The notes beneath the pieces are model-generated. The model made no database searches. It worked only from the letters and a program-made list of their open reading frames with translations, and was not told the origin of the DNA. This document shows, piece after piece, positions 17,365 to 26,074 of a DNA stretch of 64,000 nucleotides. Made by a program: the position numbers and the translations under genes. This stretch comes from Paeniglutamicibacter cryotolerans (lineage in GTDB: Bacteria; Actinomycetota; Actinomycetes; Actinomycetales; Micrococcaceae), in the NCBI RefSeq assembly GCF_014190875.1, contig NZ_JACHVS010000001.1, positions 2,046,001-2,110,000 on the forward strand, read 5' to 3'. Numbering within the stretch: the first letter of the stretch is position 1; each line of letters begins with the position of its first letter.

Positions 17365-18168
17365 TCAGACCCCTGAGAGGAACGCCTGAAGTACGGCGTT
17401 GAATGAAGCGGGCTGCTCCATGCTGGGTGTGTGCCCGGCCCCTTCGATGACGGCCAGTGTGGAGTGTGGCATGAGTTCGTGCATGTGCACCGCGGCGCCG
17501 CCATCGAACGCGTCGTCGGCCCCGACCACGACTAATGCCGGTACGGTGACTGCTGACAGCGTACCGCTGAAGTCGCGGCGGGCAGCTCGTCCGCGCATGG
17601 CCGCCGCGGATCCAACGGCGGAGGAGGCGCGGATCATTTCCAGTACCTTGCCGGCGACGGCCGGCAGTTTCTCCACGTTGTAGCCGCCGATCATCAGCCC
17701 GAGCACGTCCGCGGCGTAGTCGTGCATTCCCTCGGTGACCAGGCGGTCGGCGACCACGTTGCGGCGGCGTTTGCCGGCGGCGTCCTCACCCTGCGGAATC
17801 GTGTCGACGATGGCCAGTGCGCGCACCCGTTGCGGGTGCGAGTGCTGGATTTCCATGGCGACCTGCCCACCCATGGAGTAGCCGAGCACCACAGCCGTAT
17901 CGATGCCCAGGTGATCGAGCAGTGCCACCGTATCGGCAGTGAACTCCTCGGTATAGACGATGCCGGGGGTGAGTCCGGATCCACCGAAACCGCGCAGGTC
18001 TGGGGCTATCACGCGCCATCCCAGGGCAGCGAAATGCCCGATTTGGGGTTCCCACATGCTGCGGTCGAAGGCATGACCGTGAAGAAGCAGCAGCACGTTT
18101 TCCGAACCGGACTCAGGGGACCGGTCGGTGTAGGACAAAGTGACGTCGTTGATCTGTGCTTCTGGCAT
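17365..18168 (-). CDS. Alpha/beta-hydrolase (3-oxoadipate enol-lactonase-like)
   Basis: A 267-residue cytosolic alpha/beta hydrolase. The oxyanion region LLLHGHAFDRSMW lies near residue 28, the nucleophile elbow GYSMGG near residue 96, VGADDAFDG near 219 supplies the acid, and EGAGHTPSMEQP near 245 supplies the catalytic His. This layout fits the PcaD / haloperoxidase-like subgroup. It is flanked by two exported SGNH hydrolases in convergent or tandem orientation, so a shared esterase role is possible, but no pathway neighbour fixes its substrate. Confidence 0.85.
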   Translation of the reverse strand: MPEAQINDVTLSYTDRSPESGSENVLLLLHGHAFDRSMWEPQIGHFAALGWRVIAPDLRGFGGSGLTPGIVYTEEFTADTVALLDHLGIDTAVVLGYSMGGQVAMEIQHSHPQRVRALAIVDTIPQGEDAAGKRRRNVVADRLVTEGMHDYAADVLGLMIGGYNVEKLPAVAGKVLEMIRASSAVGSAAAMRGRAARRDFSGTLSAVTVPALVVVGADDAFDGGAAVHMHELMPHSTLAVIEGAGHTPSMEQPASFNAVLQAFLSGV

Positions 18169-18279
18169 GGCGGTGGGCCTTTCGGTAGGGAACTCGGGTT
18201 TCCCCTCAACGGTAGTGCCGTGTTGATCTGGCGCCGCACATGTTTCACGGTCCGCCGAAGTACCTCCTCCAGGCAGACT

Positions 18280-18315
18280 CCCGCCGTCGTCTCTCGTAGC
18301 GGGGACGACGGCGGG
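18280..18315 (-). terminator. Terminator after the secreted SGNH hydrolase
   Basis: CCCGCCGTCGT (18280-18290) pairs perfectly with ACGACGGCGGG (18305-18315), an 11-bp stem located 24 bp beyond the stop of the minus-strand SGNH gene. The T-tract is weak. Confidence 0.65.
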
Positions 18316-18338
18316 GCGGTTGCTTCGGATTGTGGTTT

Positions 18339-19211
18339 CTAGTACACCAGATGCAGGGCGTTGATCCGGGACTTGAGGGCCGGATAGTAGCCGAGCAGGT
18401 AGCCGGTGGCAGTTGGATGCAGGTTGAACGAATCGGTGGGGTTCGCCGGGTTGAGGTACAGCCAGCTGGTTGGGGATCCGATTCCGTGGCCTTGGAACCG
18501 GCTGCTGACGGAGACGAACTGTGCGCTGGTGCCATGGGTGGCGGCGGCCAGCGAGAGGTTCAGCAGGTCGGCGAGGTTATTGAGTTGTTTGGCCCGTTTT
18601 GCCGTGATCAGCGGATTGTTTCCGAATTCGGGGGAGAACAGCCGCGGATAGCCCTGAAGCAGGATAGTGCCCGGGGTGGCAGCGTCAATGATGCGCAATG
18701 TCTTGTTGGCCGACTTGGCCGCCTTGGGCAGGGTCAGGAGCGTCGCCAGAATGGCCTGGTCGCAGAGCTTGGCGGTGCCCTGGGTGCTGCATGCCCCCAC
18801 GACGGTGGACCAGCCCAGGTCGTTGCCGCCCAGGGTAAGGGTCACCAGGTCCGCTTGTGCGAGGTACGGTGCCACGGCCGTGGCTGCGGTGGCGACATCG
18901 GTGGTTTTGGCTCCGGCACAGGCCGCGTCAATGAGCAGATTGATGTGTGCCTGCGCTGCGACCAGGGTCACCTGGCTGGTGCCATTGGTCTGGTAGCAGC
19001 CGGGCAGTGGGCCGGCCACGATGGTGCCGGTGCCGAAACCTGCCGAATACGAGTCCCCGAGGTTCACGTAGTTGATGACCGGCGGGCCGTGGTGGGTGGC
19101 GGGAGGGGAGACCGCGGCGGAGGCTGGTGCAAGCCCGGTGGCGAGCAGGGCACAAGAGGCCAGGGCAGTGCCGAAGAGGGTGAGTAGGCGGAGTTTCTTG
19201 GTGCGAGCCAT
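18339..19211 (-). CDS. Secreted SGNH/GDSL hydrolase
   Basis: A 290-residue protein with a Sec signal peptide (basic start MARTKKLR, hydrophobic core, Ala-x-Ala region near residue 33). Catalytic blocks are GDSYSAGFGTG near residue 53, TLGGNDLGW near 123, and FNLHPTATG near 268 with the catalytic His. Four or more Cys residues suggest disulphides, as in Streptomyces SGNH lipases. I chose the ATG at 19211 because the signal peptide begins there; the open frame extends upstream without one. It probably cleaves lipid or acyl esters outside the cell. Confidence 0.88.
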   Translation of the reverse strand: MARTKKLRLLTLFGTALASCALLATGLAPASAAVSPPATHHGPPVINYVNLGDSYSAGFGTGTIVAGPLPGCYQTNGTSQVTLVAAQAHINLLIDAACAGAKTTDVATAATAVAPYLAQADLVTLTLGGNDLGWSTVVGACSTQGTAKLCDQAILATLLTLPKAAKSANKTLRIIDAATPGTILLQGYPRLFSPEFGNNPLITAKRAKQLNNLADLLNLSLAAATHGTSAQFVSVSSRFQGHGIGSPTSWLYLNPANPTDSFNLHPTATGYLLGYYPALKSRINALHLVY

Positions 19212-19466
19212 GAGGAATGGGCCTTGTCTGAAGGGGCCGGTGTGCCCGGTGGCAGTCCGGCCATAACCCGAACTGTCGGGTGGCTTGTTGCGGTGCACCT
19301 TGCGGTGCACCGCATGGTCCACCCCCGAGACTGGGCCATTCGCCGGTCGGAGATCCTATCTGGCCGGTGCGCTACGTGTGTGGTCTTTCCGTTGGCCACG
19401 CACGTAGTCACCATCGTAGGGTCGGTTCCGGCTCGAGGACAGAGGAAGAGAAGGTGAAGTTTCGGC

Positions 19467-20357
19467 TCAGGTCCACTGTGAGTGGAGCGAATGGAGTGCC
19501 TCGCGCACCATGGCGCTGCGGTCCACTCCGACAGGGGTGGCCGCCACCAGCGAATTGGTCGGTGTCTCATCGGAAAGTGGGCGGAAGGCCAGCGGCAAGC
19601 CCTCCACGCTCGTCGCGGTGGGCTGCATCAACAGCGAATAGGCCAGGCCGCGTCCGACCAGTGAATGGATGGAGGGAACGTTGCCAAAGAGCCAGCGGAC
19701 GTTGGGCGTGACGCCGTAGCGGCGGAATTCGGCCAACGTGTGCTGCAACGCAGGTTCCAGGTTCAACAGGGCAGCGGGGTATTCGGCTAGTTGGGAGAAG
19801 CCGATCGACTCGCATGCTGCAAGCGGGTGATCCGGGCTCAGCAGGACCTGGCGGTGGAACTCATGCAGCACGTCGATGGCGCAGTCATCGTCGAACTGGG
19901 CCTCGTAGCCCACCGACAGCTGGGTGCGGCCGGAGAACAGGGCATCCTGGATCTCCGGGCCGGTGCCCTCGACGAAGTTCAGTTCCACGGCGGGATGACG
20001 GACGGAGAACCACTCGGCCAGATGCGGCACCACATGCACTGCGACAGTGGTGAACACCCCGATGGAGAGCCGGCCCGCCAGTTCGTCGTGGGCAGCCGAG
20101 ACGGCTGTCCTCAACCCCAGCACCTGTTCGGTGATCAGCCTGGCCCGGGTTGCGACGGCCTGTCCCTCGGGGGTGAGGAAGATTCCGCGGCCGCGCTGCC
20201 GCACCGCAAGAGTCGCCCCGAGCGCGTGTTCCAGCTGCCCCAGGGCCAGGCTCACGGCGCCCTGGCTGACGTGGCACAGCCGTGCCGCTTCCGTGACGGA
20301 TTGGGTTTCTGCCACCGCGGCAAAATACTCAAGCTGCCGCAACGTCACTTCACTCAT
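19467..20357 (-). CDS. LysR-type transcriptional regulator
   Basis: A 296-residue LTTR with an N-terminal HTH (TEAARLCHVSQGAVSLALGQ near residues 20-40) and an effector domain beginning near residue 90. AAGGAGAA precedes the ATG. It is divergent from the metallo-beta-lactamase/MHS-transporter pair, with a CTAG-ended palindrome between them, so it most likely regulates that pair. Confidence 0.92.
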   Translation of the reverse strand: MSEVTLRQLEYFAAVAETQSVTEAARLCHVSQGAVSLALGQLEHALGATLAVRQRGRGIFLTPEGQAVATRARLITEQVLGLRTAVSAAHDELAGRLSIGVFTTVAVHVVPHLAEWFSVRHPAVELNFVEGTGPEIQDALFSGRTQLSVGYEAQFDDDCAIDVLHEFHRQVLLSPDHPLAACESIGFSQLAEYPAALLNLEPALQHTLAEFRRYGVTPNVRWLFGNVPSIHSLVGRGLAYSLLMQPTATSVEGLPLAFRPLSDETPTNSLVAATPVGVDRSAMVREALHSLHSQWT

Positions 20358-20378
20358 TAGTTCTCCTTATGACCCTCA

Positions 20379-20395
20379 CTAGTTATCATAGCTAG
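20379..20395. promoter_or_regulatory. Candidate LysR operator CTAGTTATCATAGCTAG
   Basis: A 17-bp imperfect palindrome (CTAG arms, TAT/ATA inside) placed 22 bp upstream of the LysR start and about 110 bp before the metallo-hydrolase start. Position and symmetry fit an LTTR box. No binding data can be inferred. Confidence 0.5.
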
Positions 20396-20507
20396 GCAAA
20401 TGTGATGGGCGCCACCACACTTGAAGGTAGGAAGACTTCGGTTCCGGCATCGGTGGCACCGATACCCCCGGAGAAGAAACAAAAAGGCCCGAAAGCGAGC
20501 ACCCATA

Positions 20508-21578
20508 GTGTCTGAACCCCATGCCTCACCCCTGATCCCGTACGTGGTCACCCTCGGTACGGCCGGCGGCCCACGCTGGTGGAAGGACCACTCTGGCACG
20601 CCGCGCTTCGGCATCGCCACGGCCGTCGTCGTGGGGGAAACCTGGTACCTGGTGGACTGCGGCCAAGGCGCCGGTAGGCAGGCCAACGCGGCCGGATTGG
20701 CCATGGCGAACCTCGGTGGCATCTTCATAACCCATATGCATTCAGACCACACGGTGGACCTGCCCTCGCTCCTGCTCTTCGGCGCCTTCGAGCTGAAGAA
20801 CACCCCGCGCGGACCGATCCCGATCGTGGGTCCCGGTGACCGTGGCAAGCTCCTGCCGCTCTCCCCGCGGGCCACCAGCATCCCGAAGCCTGTTGCACCG
20901 AATCGTCCCACCCCCGGGGTGGACGGCCTGGTCTCCGGCCTGTTGGCCGCCTACGCCACCGATTGCAACGACCGGATCTTCGATTCCCTGGCAGTCTCTC
21001 CGGAGGATCAGTTCGAGGCCCGTGAAATCCAGCTCCCGGAGCACCTGGGCTTCGACCCGGATACCGACGTGGCCCCGCCGATGGAACCGATCGAGGTCTT
21101 CCGGGACGAGAACGTCACCGTCACCGCGATCCTGGTATCGCACCACCCCACGGCGCCTGCCTATGCCTTCCGCTTCGAGACCGTCGGGGGATCGGTCACC
21201 ATCTCCGGGGACACCGCTCCCTGCGCCAACATGGTCACCCTGGCCCGCGGCACCGACCTGCTGCTGCATGAAGCCATCAACCTGGACGTACTCGCGGCGC
21301 AGTATTCGGACGCGCAGATGCTGCAGGCCACCATGGACCACCACCGGCGGGCGCACACCACGGCAGCCGAAGCCGGGAGCATCGCGGCGCAGGCGGGCGT
21401 CGCCCACCTGGCCCTGCACCACCTGGTGCCCAGTTATTCGCCACCCGAGGCCTGGGCCGAGGCCCGCACCACCTTTGACGGACCGTTCTCGATCCCCGAT
21501 GACCTCGAGGTCATTTCATTCGGTCCAGGCGCCCGCGCTGCAACAGCTCGGCCTTCCGCCCACGCATCCGGCCACTAG
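20508..21578 (+). CDS. Metallo-beta-lactamase-fold hydrolase
   Basis: A 356-residue MBL-fold enzyme. The zinc motif H-x-H-x-D-H is present as HMHSDHTVD near residues 77-85. VSHHPTAPAYAFRF near 205 and SGDTAPC near 228 supply further metal ligands, and LALHHLVPSY near 305 carries the last His. This arrangement resembles the RNase Z/arylsulfatase-like subgroup, members of which hydrolyse phosphodiesters, lactones or sulfate esters. I use GTG 20508 (VSEPHASP); the ribosome-binding site is weak (GAAAGCGAG). It is followed after 33 bp by an MHS transporter, which suggests hydrolysis of the imported compound. Confidence 0.85.
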   Translation: MSEPHASPLIPYVVTLGTAGGPRWWKDHSGTPRFGIATAVVVGETWYLVDCGQGAGRQANAAGLAMANLGGIFITHMHSDHTVDLPSLLLFGAFELKNTPRGPIPIVGPGDRGKLLPLSPRATSIPKPVAPNRPTPGVDGLVSGLLAAYATDCNDRIFDSLAVSPEDQFEAREIQLPEHLGFDPDTDVAPPMEPIEVFRDENVTVTAILVSHHPTAPAYAFRFETVGGSVTISGDTAPCANMVTLARGTDLLLHEAINLDVLAAQYSDAQMLQATMDHHRRAHTTAAEAGSIAAQAGVAHLALHHLVPSYSPPEAWAEARTTFDGPFSIPDDLEVISFGPGARAATARPSAHASGH

Positions 21579-21611
21579 CATTCACCCTTCGAAAAACCGA
21601 TAGGACAGTCA

Positions 21612-23024
21612 ATGACGACCAAACAGAACGCTTCACCGGGCGATGCGGTAGGCAAGACGTACCACGCCAGTCCCAAGGACATGCGCAGAATCCTCCTCTC
21701 CAGCTTCCTGGGCACCGCCGTCGAATACTACGACTTCATCCTCTATGCCACGGCCGCCGGCATCGTGTTCAACCAGGTGTTCTTTGCCGGGCTGGACCCG
21801 AACCTGGCCATCTTCGTCTCTTTCGGCACCCTGGCTGTCGGTTACATCGCCCGGCCGCTGGGCGGGCTGATCTTCGGCAACCTGGGTGACAAGCTCGGTC
21901 GCAAGACCATCCTGATGGCCACCGTGGTGATGATGGGCGTGGCCTCCACGCTGATGGGCCTGCTGCCCACTACCGCCCAGGTCGGTGTCTGGGCACCGAT
22001 CCTGCTGGTCTCCCTGCGCATCTTCCAGGGCCTGGCCGTGGGTGGGGAATGGGGCGGGGCCATGCTGTTGGCTTTCGAAAGCTCGAAGAAGGAATCCCGC
22101 GGTTTCGCTTCCGCCTTCGCCTACATGGGTGCCCCGGCCGGCACCATCGTGGGTACGCTGATCCTCTCGGCCATGTCCACCCTGCCCAAGGAAGAGTTCC
22201 TGAGCTGGGGCTGGCGGGTGCCGTTCCTGTTCTCCGCCGTGCTGATGATGCTGGCGGTATTCATCCGCATGAAGGTCACCGAATCGAAGATCTTCAACGA
22301 GGTCTCGGAATCGGCGCAGAAGAAGCAGAGCAAGGTCCCGGTGGCCGTGTTGTTCCGCGAGCACCGCAAGCCGCTGCTGATCGCCGTCATGTCGGGCCTC
22401 TCGGGCCAGATGGCACAGGGACTGATGGGTGCCTGGGCCATCTCCTTCGCCGTGCAGCAGGCCATCCTGGCCCAGACCGAAGTGCTGAACCTCAAGGCCT
22501 TCGGTGGTGTCTTCACCATCCTGGCCATCATCACCGCCTCCAAGCTCAGCGACCGCCTGGGCCGACGCAAGGTTCTGATCTGGGGCAACATCGGCGCGAT
22601 CATCCTTGCCTTCCCGGTCATGGCGCTGCTGGACATGGGCAACACCGTCGCGTTCCTGCTGGCCATCGTGCTGGGCCTGAGCATCGTGCAGGGCTTCACC
22701 GCAGGTCCCTACGGCGCCTTCGCCGGTGAACTGTTCCCGACCAATGTGCGCTACTCGGGCACCTCGATCGGCTACCAGCTGGCCTCCACCCTCGGCGCCG
22801 GTTTCACCCCGATGATCGCCACCGCGCTGGTCATCGCCGGTGGCGGCAAGCTGTGGCTGGTGGCGGCCATGTGGATGGCGTTCTCGGCGATGTCGCTGGG
22901 TGCACTGGTCTTCGCCAAGGACCGCTCGGGCAGTGACATCCAGAATCTGGACGGAGACCTGGGTTCCGGAAATGCAGCTCAAGGGCCAACCCAAAAGCAC
23001 GCGGCGGTACCTGTCAAGTCCTGA
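21612..23024 (+). CDS. MFS transporter, metabolite:H+ symporter (MHS) family
   Basis: A 470-residue twelve-TM major facilitator. The start of TM1 contains GTAVEYYDFILYATAA, the hallmark of MHS symporters (proline/betaine, shikimate and alpha-ketoglutarate types), and GDKLGRKTILM between TM2 and TM3 is the MFS signature. RIFQGLAVGGEWGGA near residue 137 is also MHS-typical. It follows the MBL-fold hydrolase and is probably controlled by the divergent LysR. Substrate: likely an organic acid or zwitterion; shikimate/quinate-type uptake is conceivable given the quinate operon 40 kb away, but this is unproven. Confidence 0.92.
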   Translation: MTTKQNASPGDAVGKTYHASPKDMRRILLSSFLGTAVEYYDFILYATAAGIVFNQVFFAGLDPNLAIFVSFGTLAVGYIARPLGGLIFGNLGDKLGRKTILMATVVMMGVASTLMGLLPTTAQVGVWAPILLVSLRIFQGLAVGGEWGGAMLLAFESSKKESRGFASAFAYMGAPAGTIVGTLILSAMSTLPKEEFLSWGWRVPFLFSAVLMMLAVFIRMKVTESKIFNEVSESAQKKQSKVPVAVLFREHRKPLLIAVMSGLSGQMAQGLMGAWAISFAVQQAILAQTEVLNLKAFGGVFTILAIITASKLSDRLGRRKVLIWGNIGAIILAFPVMALLDMGNTVAFLLAIVLGLSIVQGFTAGPYGAFAGELFPTNVRYSGTSIGYQLASTLGAGFTPMIATALVIAGGGKLWLVAAMWMAFSAMSLGALVFAKDRSGSDIQNLDGDLGSGNAAQGPTQKHAAVPVKS

Positions 23025-23204
23025 GGGACCACCCGTAACCCCGAGCACGCGCCTGATTTCCGCACATGCGGATTCCGGGCACGCGGGTCGATACAGCCGG
23101 ACCCCGCGGTCCGTTCCTAGCCCTTGCCCTCCGAGGCTGGAGCTGAATCAGGGGCGATGCGCGGCATCGAGCAGGCCGATCACCGGGCGGGTCGGTGTTC
23201 ATCT

Positions 23205-23480
23205 TTGTTACCACGACGCTGAACGCCGCCACCACGTCGTTGTTGAATCCGCGGCTGGGCACAGCGATGCTGAGGGCGTCGGCATGGATGTAGCCGTTGC
23301 CCGCGACATGACCATCCCGGCGCACCTGATCCAGCTTCCGGCGCAACGCCAGGGGCGGACTTCACCTTTATCTCGGTATAAGCGAAAAGTGCGTTGCCCA
23401 AGACCTCCTCCTGGAATGCGGCCGGTGCACGGGCCCGCAGCAGCAGTCCCCGCGACTCCATGGCAGTGGAGATAGCGCTG
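23205..23480 (-). pseudogene. Remnant of an IclR-family regulator (effector domain, frameshifted)
   Basis: Two adjacent minus-strand frames join into an IclR C-terminal domain. The first (about 23479-23350) reads SRGLLLRARAPAAFQEEVLG followed by an FAYTEIKV segment. After a shift near 23350 the second reads LRRKLDQVRRDGHVAGNGYI, then HADALSIAVPSRG and VVAAFSVVV, down to about 23210. This order matches the IclR effector domain. No HTH domain is recognisable upstream, so the gene is both truncated and frameshifted. The rest of 23025-23694 holds nothing I can support. Confidence 0.6.
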
Positions 23481-23694
23481 CGCACCCCGGTGGCCCTAGC
23501 CTGCCGAGGTGCGCAGCCGATCCGGCGCTGGCGTTGAAGGAACTGCTGCGGGCCAGGCTGGCCGTCCCACCCTGAGGCGGTGCACCGGCTCGGGACGAAC
23601 GGCTCTGGTACGGGTGCCGGCACCGGCGTACAGTTCGGCGTGGGAGACCATCAACGGTCACAGGCTATCCCGGCCCGATGAAAGTAGGCAGCAG

Positions 23695-23832
23695 ATGCCA
23701 GATAAGTCGCCGCATCGGCACGAACCCAAGAAATCGGCCCAGAAGACGATCAAGCAGCGGCGCGCTGAAAAGCGCTCGAAGAATGCTCCGGTCGAGATCG
23801 TCGATCAGGTCACGCACATCAAGAAACACTGA
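23695..23832 (+). CDS. Small basic protein (45 aa)
   Basis: A 45-residue, very lysine/arginine-rich protein beginning MPDKSPHRHEPKKSAQKTIK and ending in a VDQVTHIKKH tail. Short basic proteins of this style (Lys/Ala-rich, 'SLKEKRAAK'-like core) are widespread and unannotated in Actinobacteria. AGTAGG lies before the ATG. It could bind nucleic acid or ribosomes, but no function is known to me. Confidence 0.65.
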   Translation: MPDKSPHRHEPKKSAQKTIKQRRAEKRSKNAPVEIVDQVTHIKKH

Positions 23833-23972
23833 CCCGATTCGTTAAGTCAGATGTTTAGCCCCGGACCGGCCGGGGGTCCCGTCACGGATCCTTTCGGCCG
23901 TTCCGCCGCGTCCGGGGTGGAACAGCAGGGCGTGGACGGTGCTCTCGGACCCGGTTGTGTCCAGCTCCGATG

Positions 23973-24902
23973 TCAGGCCGGTGCGCGCAGCGCAGCTACC
24001 AGGTCGTCGATCAATTGCACAGCACGCTGGGTCCAGAGCAGGTCACGAGCCAGGACGGCACTGCGGGCGCGGTTGTGGGCCCGGGCCGAGCGCAGGAGCA
24101 GGGGCGGGACGACCAGCGCACCGATGAGCAGCCCGAGCAGCGTGGCGGTCACGGTGCCGGTGTCGCCTGAATCCACGGCAAACACGATGGCAGCCCCGAG
24201 TGTCGCCAGCATCAGGGCGATCCTGAGCCAATGGGCGGGATGGGCCACCCACCATCTGCGCGCCAGCCTTCGTTCGGCGGCCGTGGCCGGAACCGCCCCG
24301 TGAGTGGAGCGCATCTCCTGGACCTGTCGGCCGCTGATCTGTTCCCAGACCCGGTCCGGGAGGGTCCCATCGAGCAGGTGTTCCAACAGGGCCTGGTCGC
24401 TGGCGCGCAGTCGGCCCCAGGGTGCGGTGAGCTGCTCACGGAGGGCAGCCCAATGCTCCCCGTCCATGTGCTGGGTGGCGTAGAACCCGCGCTCGGCGTT
24501 TTGCAGCTCGTAGAGTTTTTCGCCCAAGTTGGTGGGCCGCCCGGAACCATAGCGGGCGTAGGCGTTTGCCAGGTAGGCGGCCACGGCGAAGACACCGATG
24601 GAGATGGCGATGACGTTGATGTGCCGGGAGCTTTCGGTGAAGCGGACCGGGTCGAAGTCCTCCATCAACGCGCCGACCGACCAGCCCACCGTCCCGGAGA
24701 TGATGAAACCGACGGCGCCGAGCACAATCACTGGGCCGACCAGCGACTGGCCCGATACCCGGTCCTCGAGGCTGCGCGGGCTCATCCGCATCCGGGCGAT
24801 CTCCCAGGATGCGGCCAACGGCGACAAGGCCCAGGTGAGGCAGAACCCCGCCAACACGAAGAGATACATCGCCAGCGCCGTCTGCGCCAGATCCTCGAAC
24901 AC
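23973..24902 (-). CDS. Integral membrane protein of unknown function
   Basis: A 309-residue protein with hydrophobic segments near residues 5-28, 55-80, 95-112, 220-238 and 243-263, and a roughly 105-residue hydrophilic, charged middle (about 115-215) containing an aromatic WWVAHPAHWLR stretch just before the fourth helix. The frame is clean and codon use is normal. I recognise no family. It lies alone between the small basic protein and a divergent AraC regulator. Confidence 0.75.
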   Translation of the reverse strand: MFEDLAQTALAMYLFVLAGFCLTWALSPLAASWEIARMRMSPRSLEDRVSGQSLVGPVIVLGAVGFIISGTVGWSVGALMEDFDPVRFTESSRHINVIAISIGVFAVAAYLANAYARYGSGRPTNLGEKLYELQNAERGFYATQHMDGEHWAALREQLTAPWGRLRASDQALLEHLLDGTLPDRVWEQISGRQVQEMRSTHGAVPATAAERRLARRWWVAHPAHWLRIALMLATLGAAIVFAVDSGDTGTVTATLLGLLIGALVVPPLLLRSARAHNRARSAVLARDLLWTQRAVQLIDDLVAALRAPA

Positions 24903-24999
24903 GTCCGGATTCCCCTCTCCTACGGCTGCAGGGCATGAATTCCGTCAAGCCTAGCCGGTGCCCTGCCGAAGTCGAATCCCCTCCAGCTACGATGAACAC

Positions 25000-25947
25000 A
25001 TGACTGTGGAAACACCGATGGTCACCACGTTTTCAACAGATCGAGTGCCCGCCGGACAACGCGTGAGCTATTGGGAACGGCATAGCGAGGCATCGTTGAT
25101 GTCCCTGACCTGTTCGGTGGATGACAAGCAGGACTTCCTGGCCCGGCAGTTTCAGTTGCCGTTGTCCCGTTTGCGCTATCTGCGGATGCACGGGAGCGGG
25201 CATTCCATCGGCAGGATAGCCGCGGGGATCCGGGACCTGCCCGCCGATGTGCTGTTCCTGTGCCTGCTGACCGGCGGGGAGGCTGCCTTCGGGCAGGGCA
25301 GTGGCACCGATCTGCTCGGGCGCGGGGAGGGGATCCTCTACGATCCGGACGTCCCGTTCACCTATTCGTTCGCACGGGAACTGAACCAGGTGGTGGTGGA
25401 GCTGCCGCGGGACCTCTTCCACTCCATCACTGGCCAGGAGGGGCTGTTGAGGTCCCGGTTGATACGGCGGGACGGGAGCCCCGGGGTGGACGGCATGGGA
25501 TGGCTCATCGCCCTGGTCCAGCGTTCCATAGACCAGCCGGAAACAGCTAGGGCCCAGGAGGACACGGCGCTCGCGCTCCTGGTTGACATGCTGCTGCAGA
25601 TTCCGCGGAGCCCCGCGGAGGACCACGTCGCGGCGGCCAGCCGTTTCATAGCGGAAAACGTGTCGAACCCCGGGCTCTCCGTTCCGCGGATCGCGCGGGG
25701 CCTGGGGATCACCCCGCGACACTTGAACCGGGTCTTTGCCGCCCAGGGGCGCAGCGTCGCCGCACACGTCCTGGAGGTCCGGCTCGAACGGGCCCATGGA
25801 CTGTTGCTCGACCCTCGACATGCGCAGCTTAACATCTCCCGGATTGCGGCTCTTGCCGGCTTCTCCAGCGCCGCGCATTTCGCCCGGACGTTCAGGGCGC
25901 GGTACGGGCATTCCGCCACTGAGGTGCGGCGCGGAACCCCGAGATAG
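25000..25947 (+). CDS. AraC-family transcriptional regulator
   Basis: A 315-residue regulator with an N-terminal AraC-binding-like domain (residues about 20-190, beginning PAGQRVSYWERH as in AraC_binding_2 proteins such as NphR/FeaR types) and a C-terminal double HTH (about 215-312; LSVPRIARGLGITPRHLNRVF and ISRIAALAGFSSAAHFARTF are the two recognition-helix regions). I use ATG 25000 (MTVETP); ATG 25018 is an alternative. It lies 127 bp upstream of the broken alpha/beta hydrolase, its probable former target. Confidence 0.88.
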   Translation: MTVETPMVTTFSTDRVPAGQRVSYWERHSEASLMSLTCSVDDKQDFLARQFQLPLSRLRYLRMHGSGHSIGRIAAGIRDLPADVLFLCLLTGGEAAFGQGSGTDLLGRGEGILYDPDVPFTYSFARELNQVVVELPRDLFHSITGQEGLLRSRLIRRDGSPGVDGMGWLIALVQRSIDQPETARAQEDTALALLVDMLLQIPRSPAEDHVAAASRFIAENVSNPGLSVPRIARGLGITPRHLNRVFAAQGRSVAAHVLEVRLERAHGLLLDPRHAQLNISRIAALAGFSSAAHFARTFRARYGHSATEVRRGTPR

Positions 25948-26074
25948 GTCCCAGCTGCCGGCTTTCCTTGTTCATTTGGGACATTTCCCCCGTGGCCCCG
26001 GCACTGCTGGAAGGATCACCAATACGTTGATCCGGGTCGCGGGTCGCGGGTCATGGAGGCAAAAGAGGGATGTT

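Noticed and set aside
21633..23048. Minus-strand open frame of about 470 codons opposite the MHS transporter
   Set aside because: His/Gln/Gly/Asp-rich low-complexity product, no ribosome-binding site, exact shadow of a clear MFS gene.
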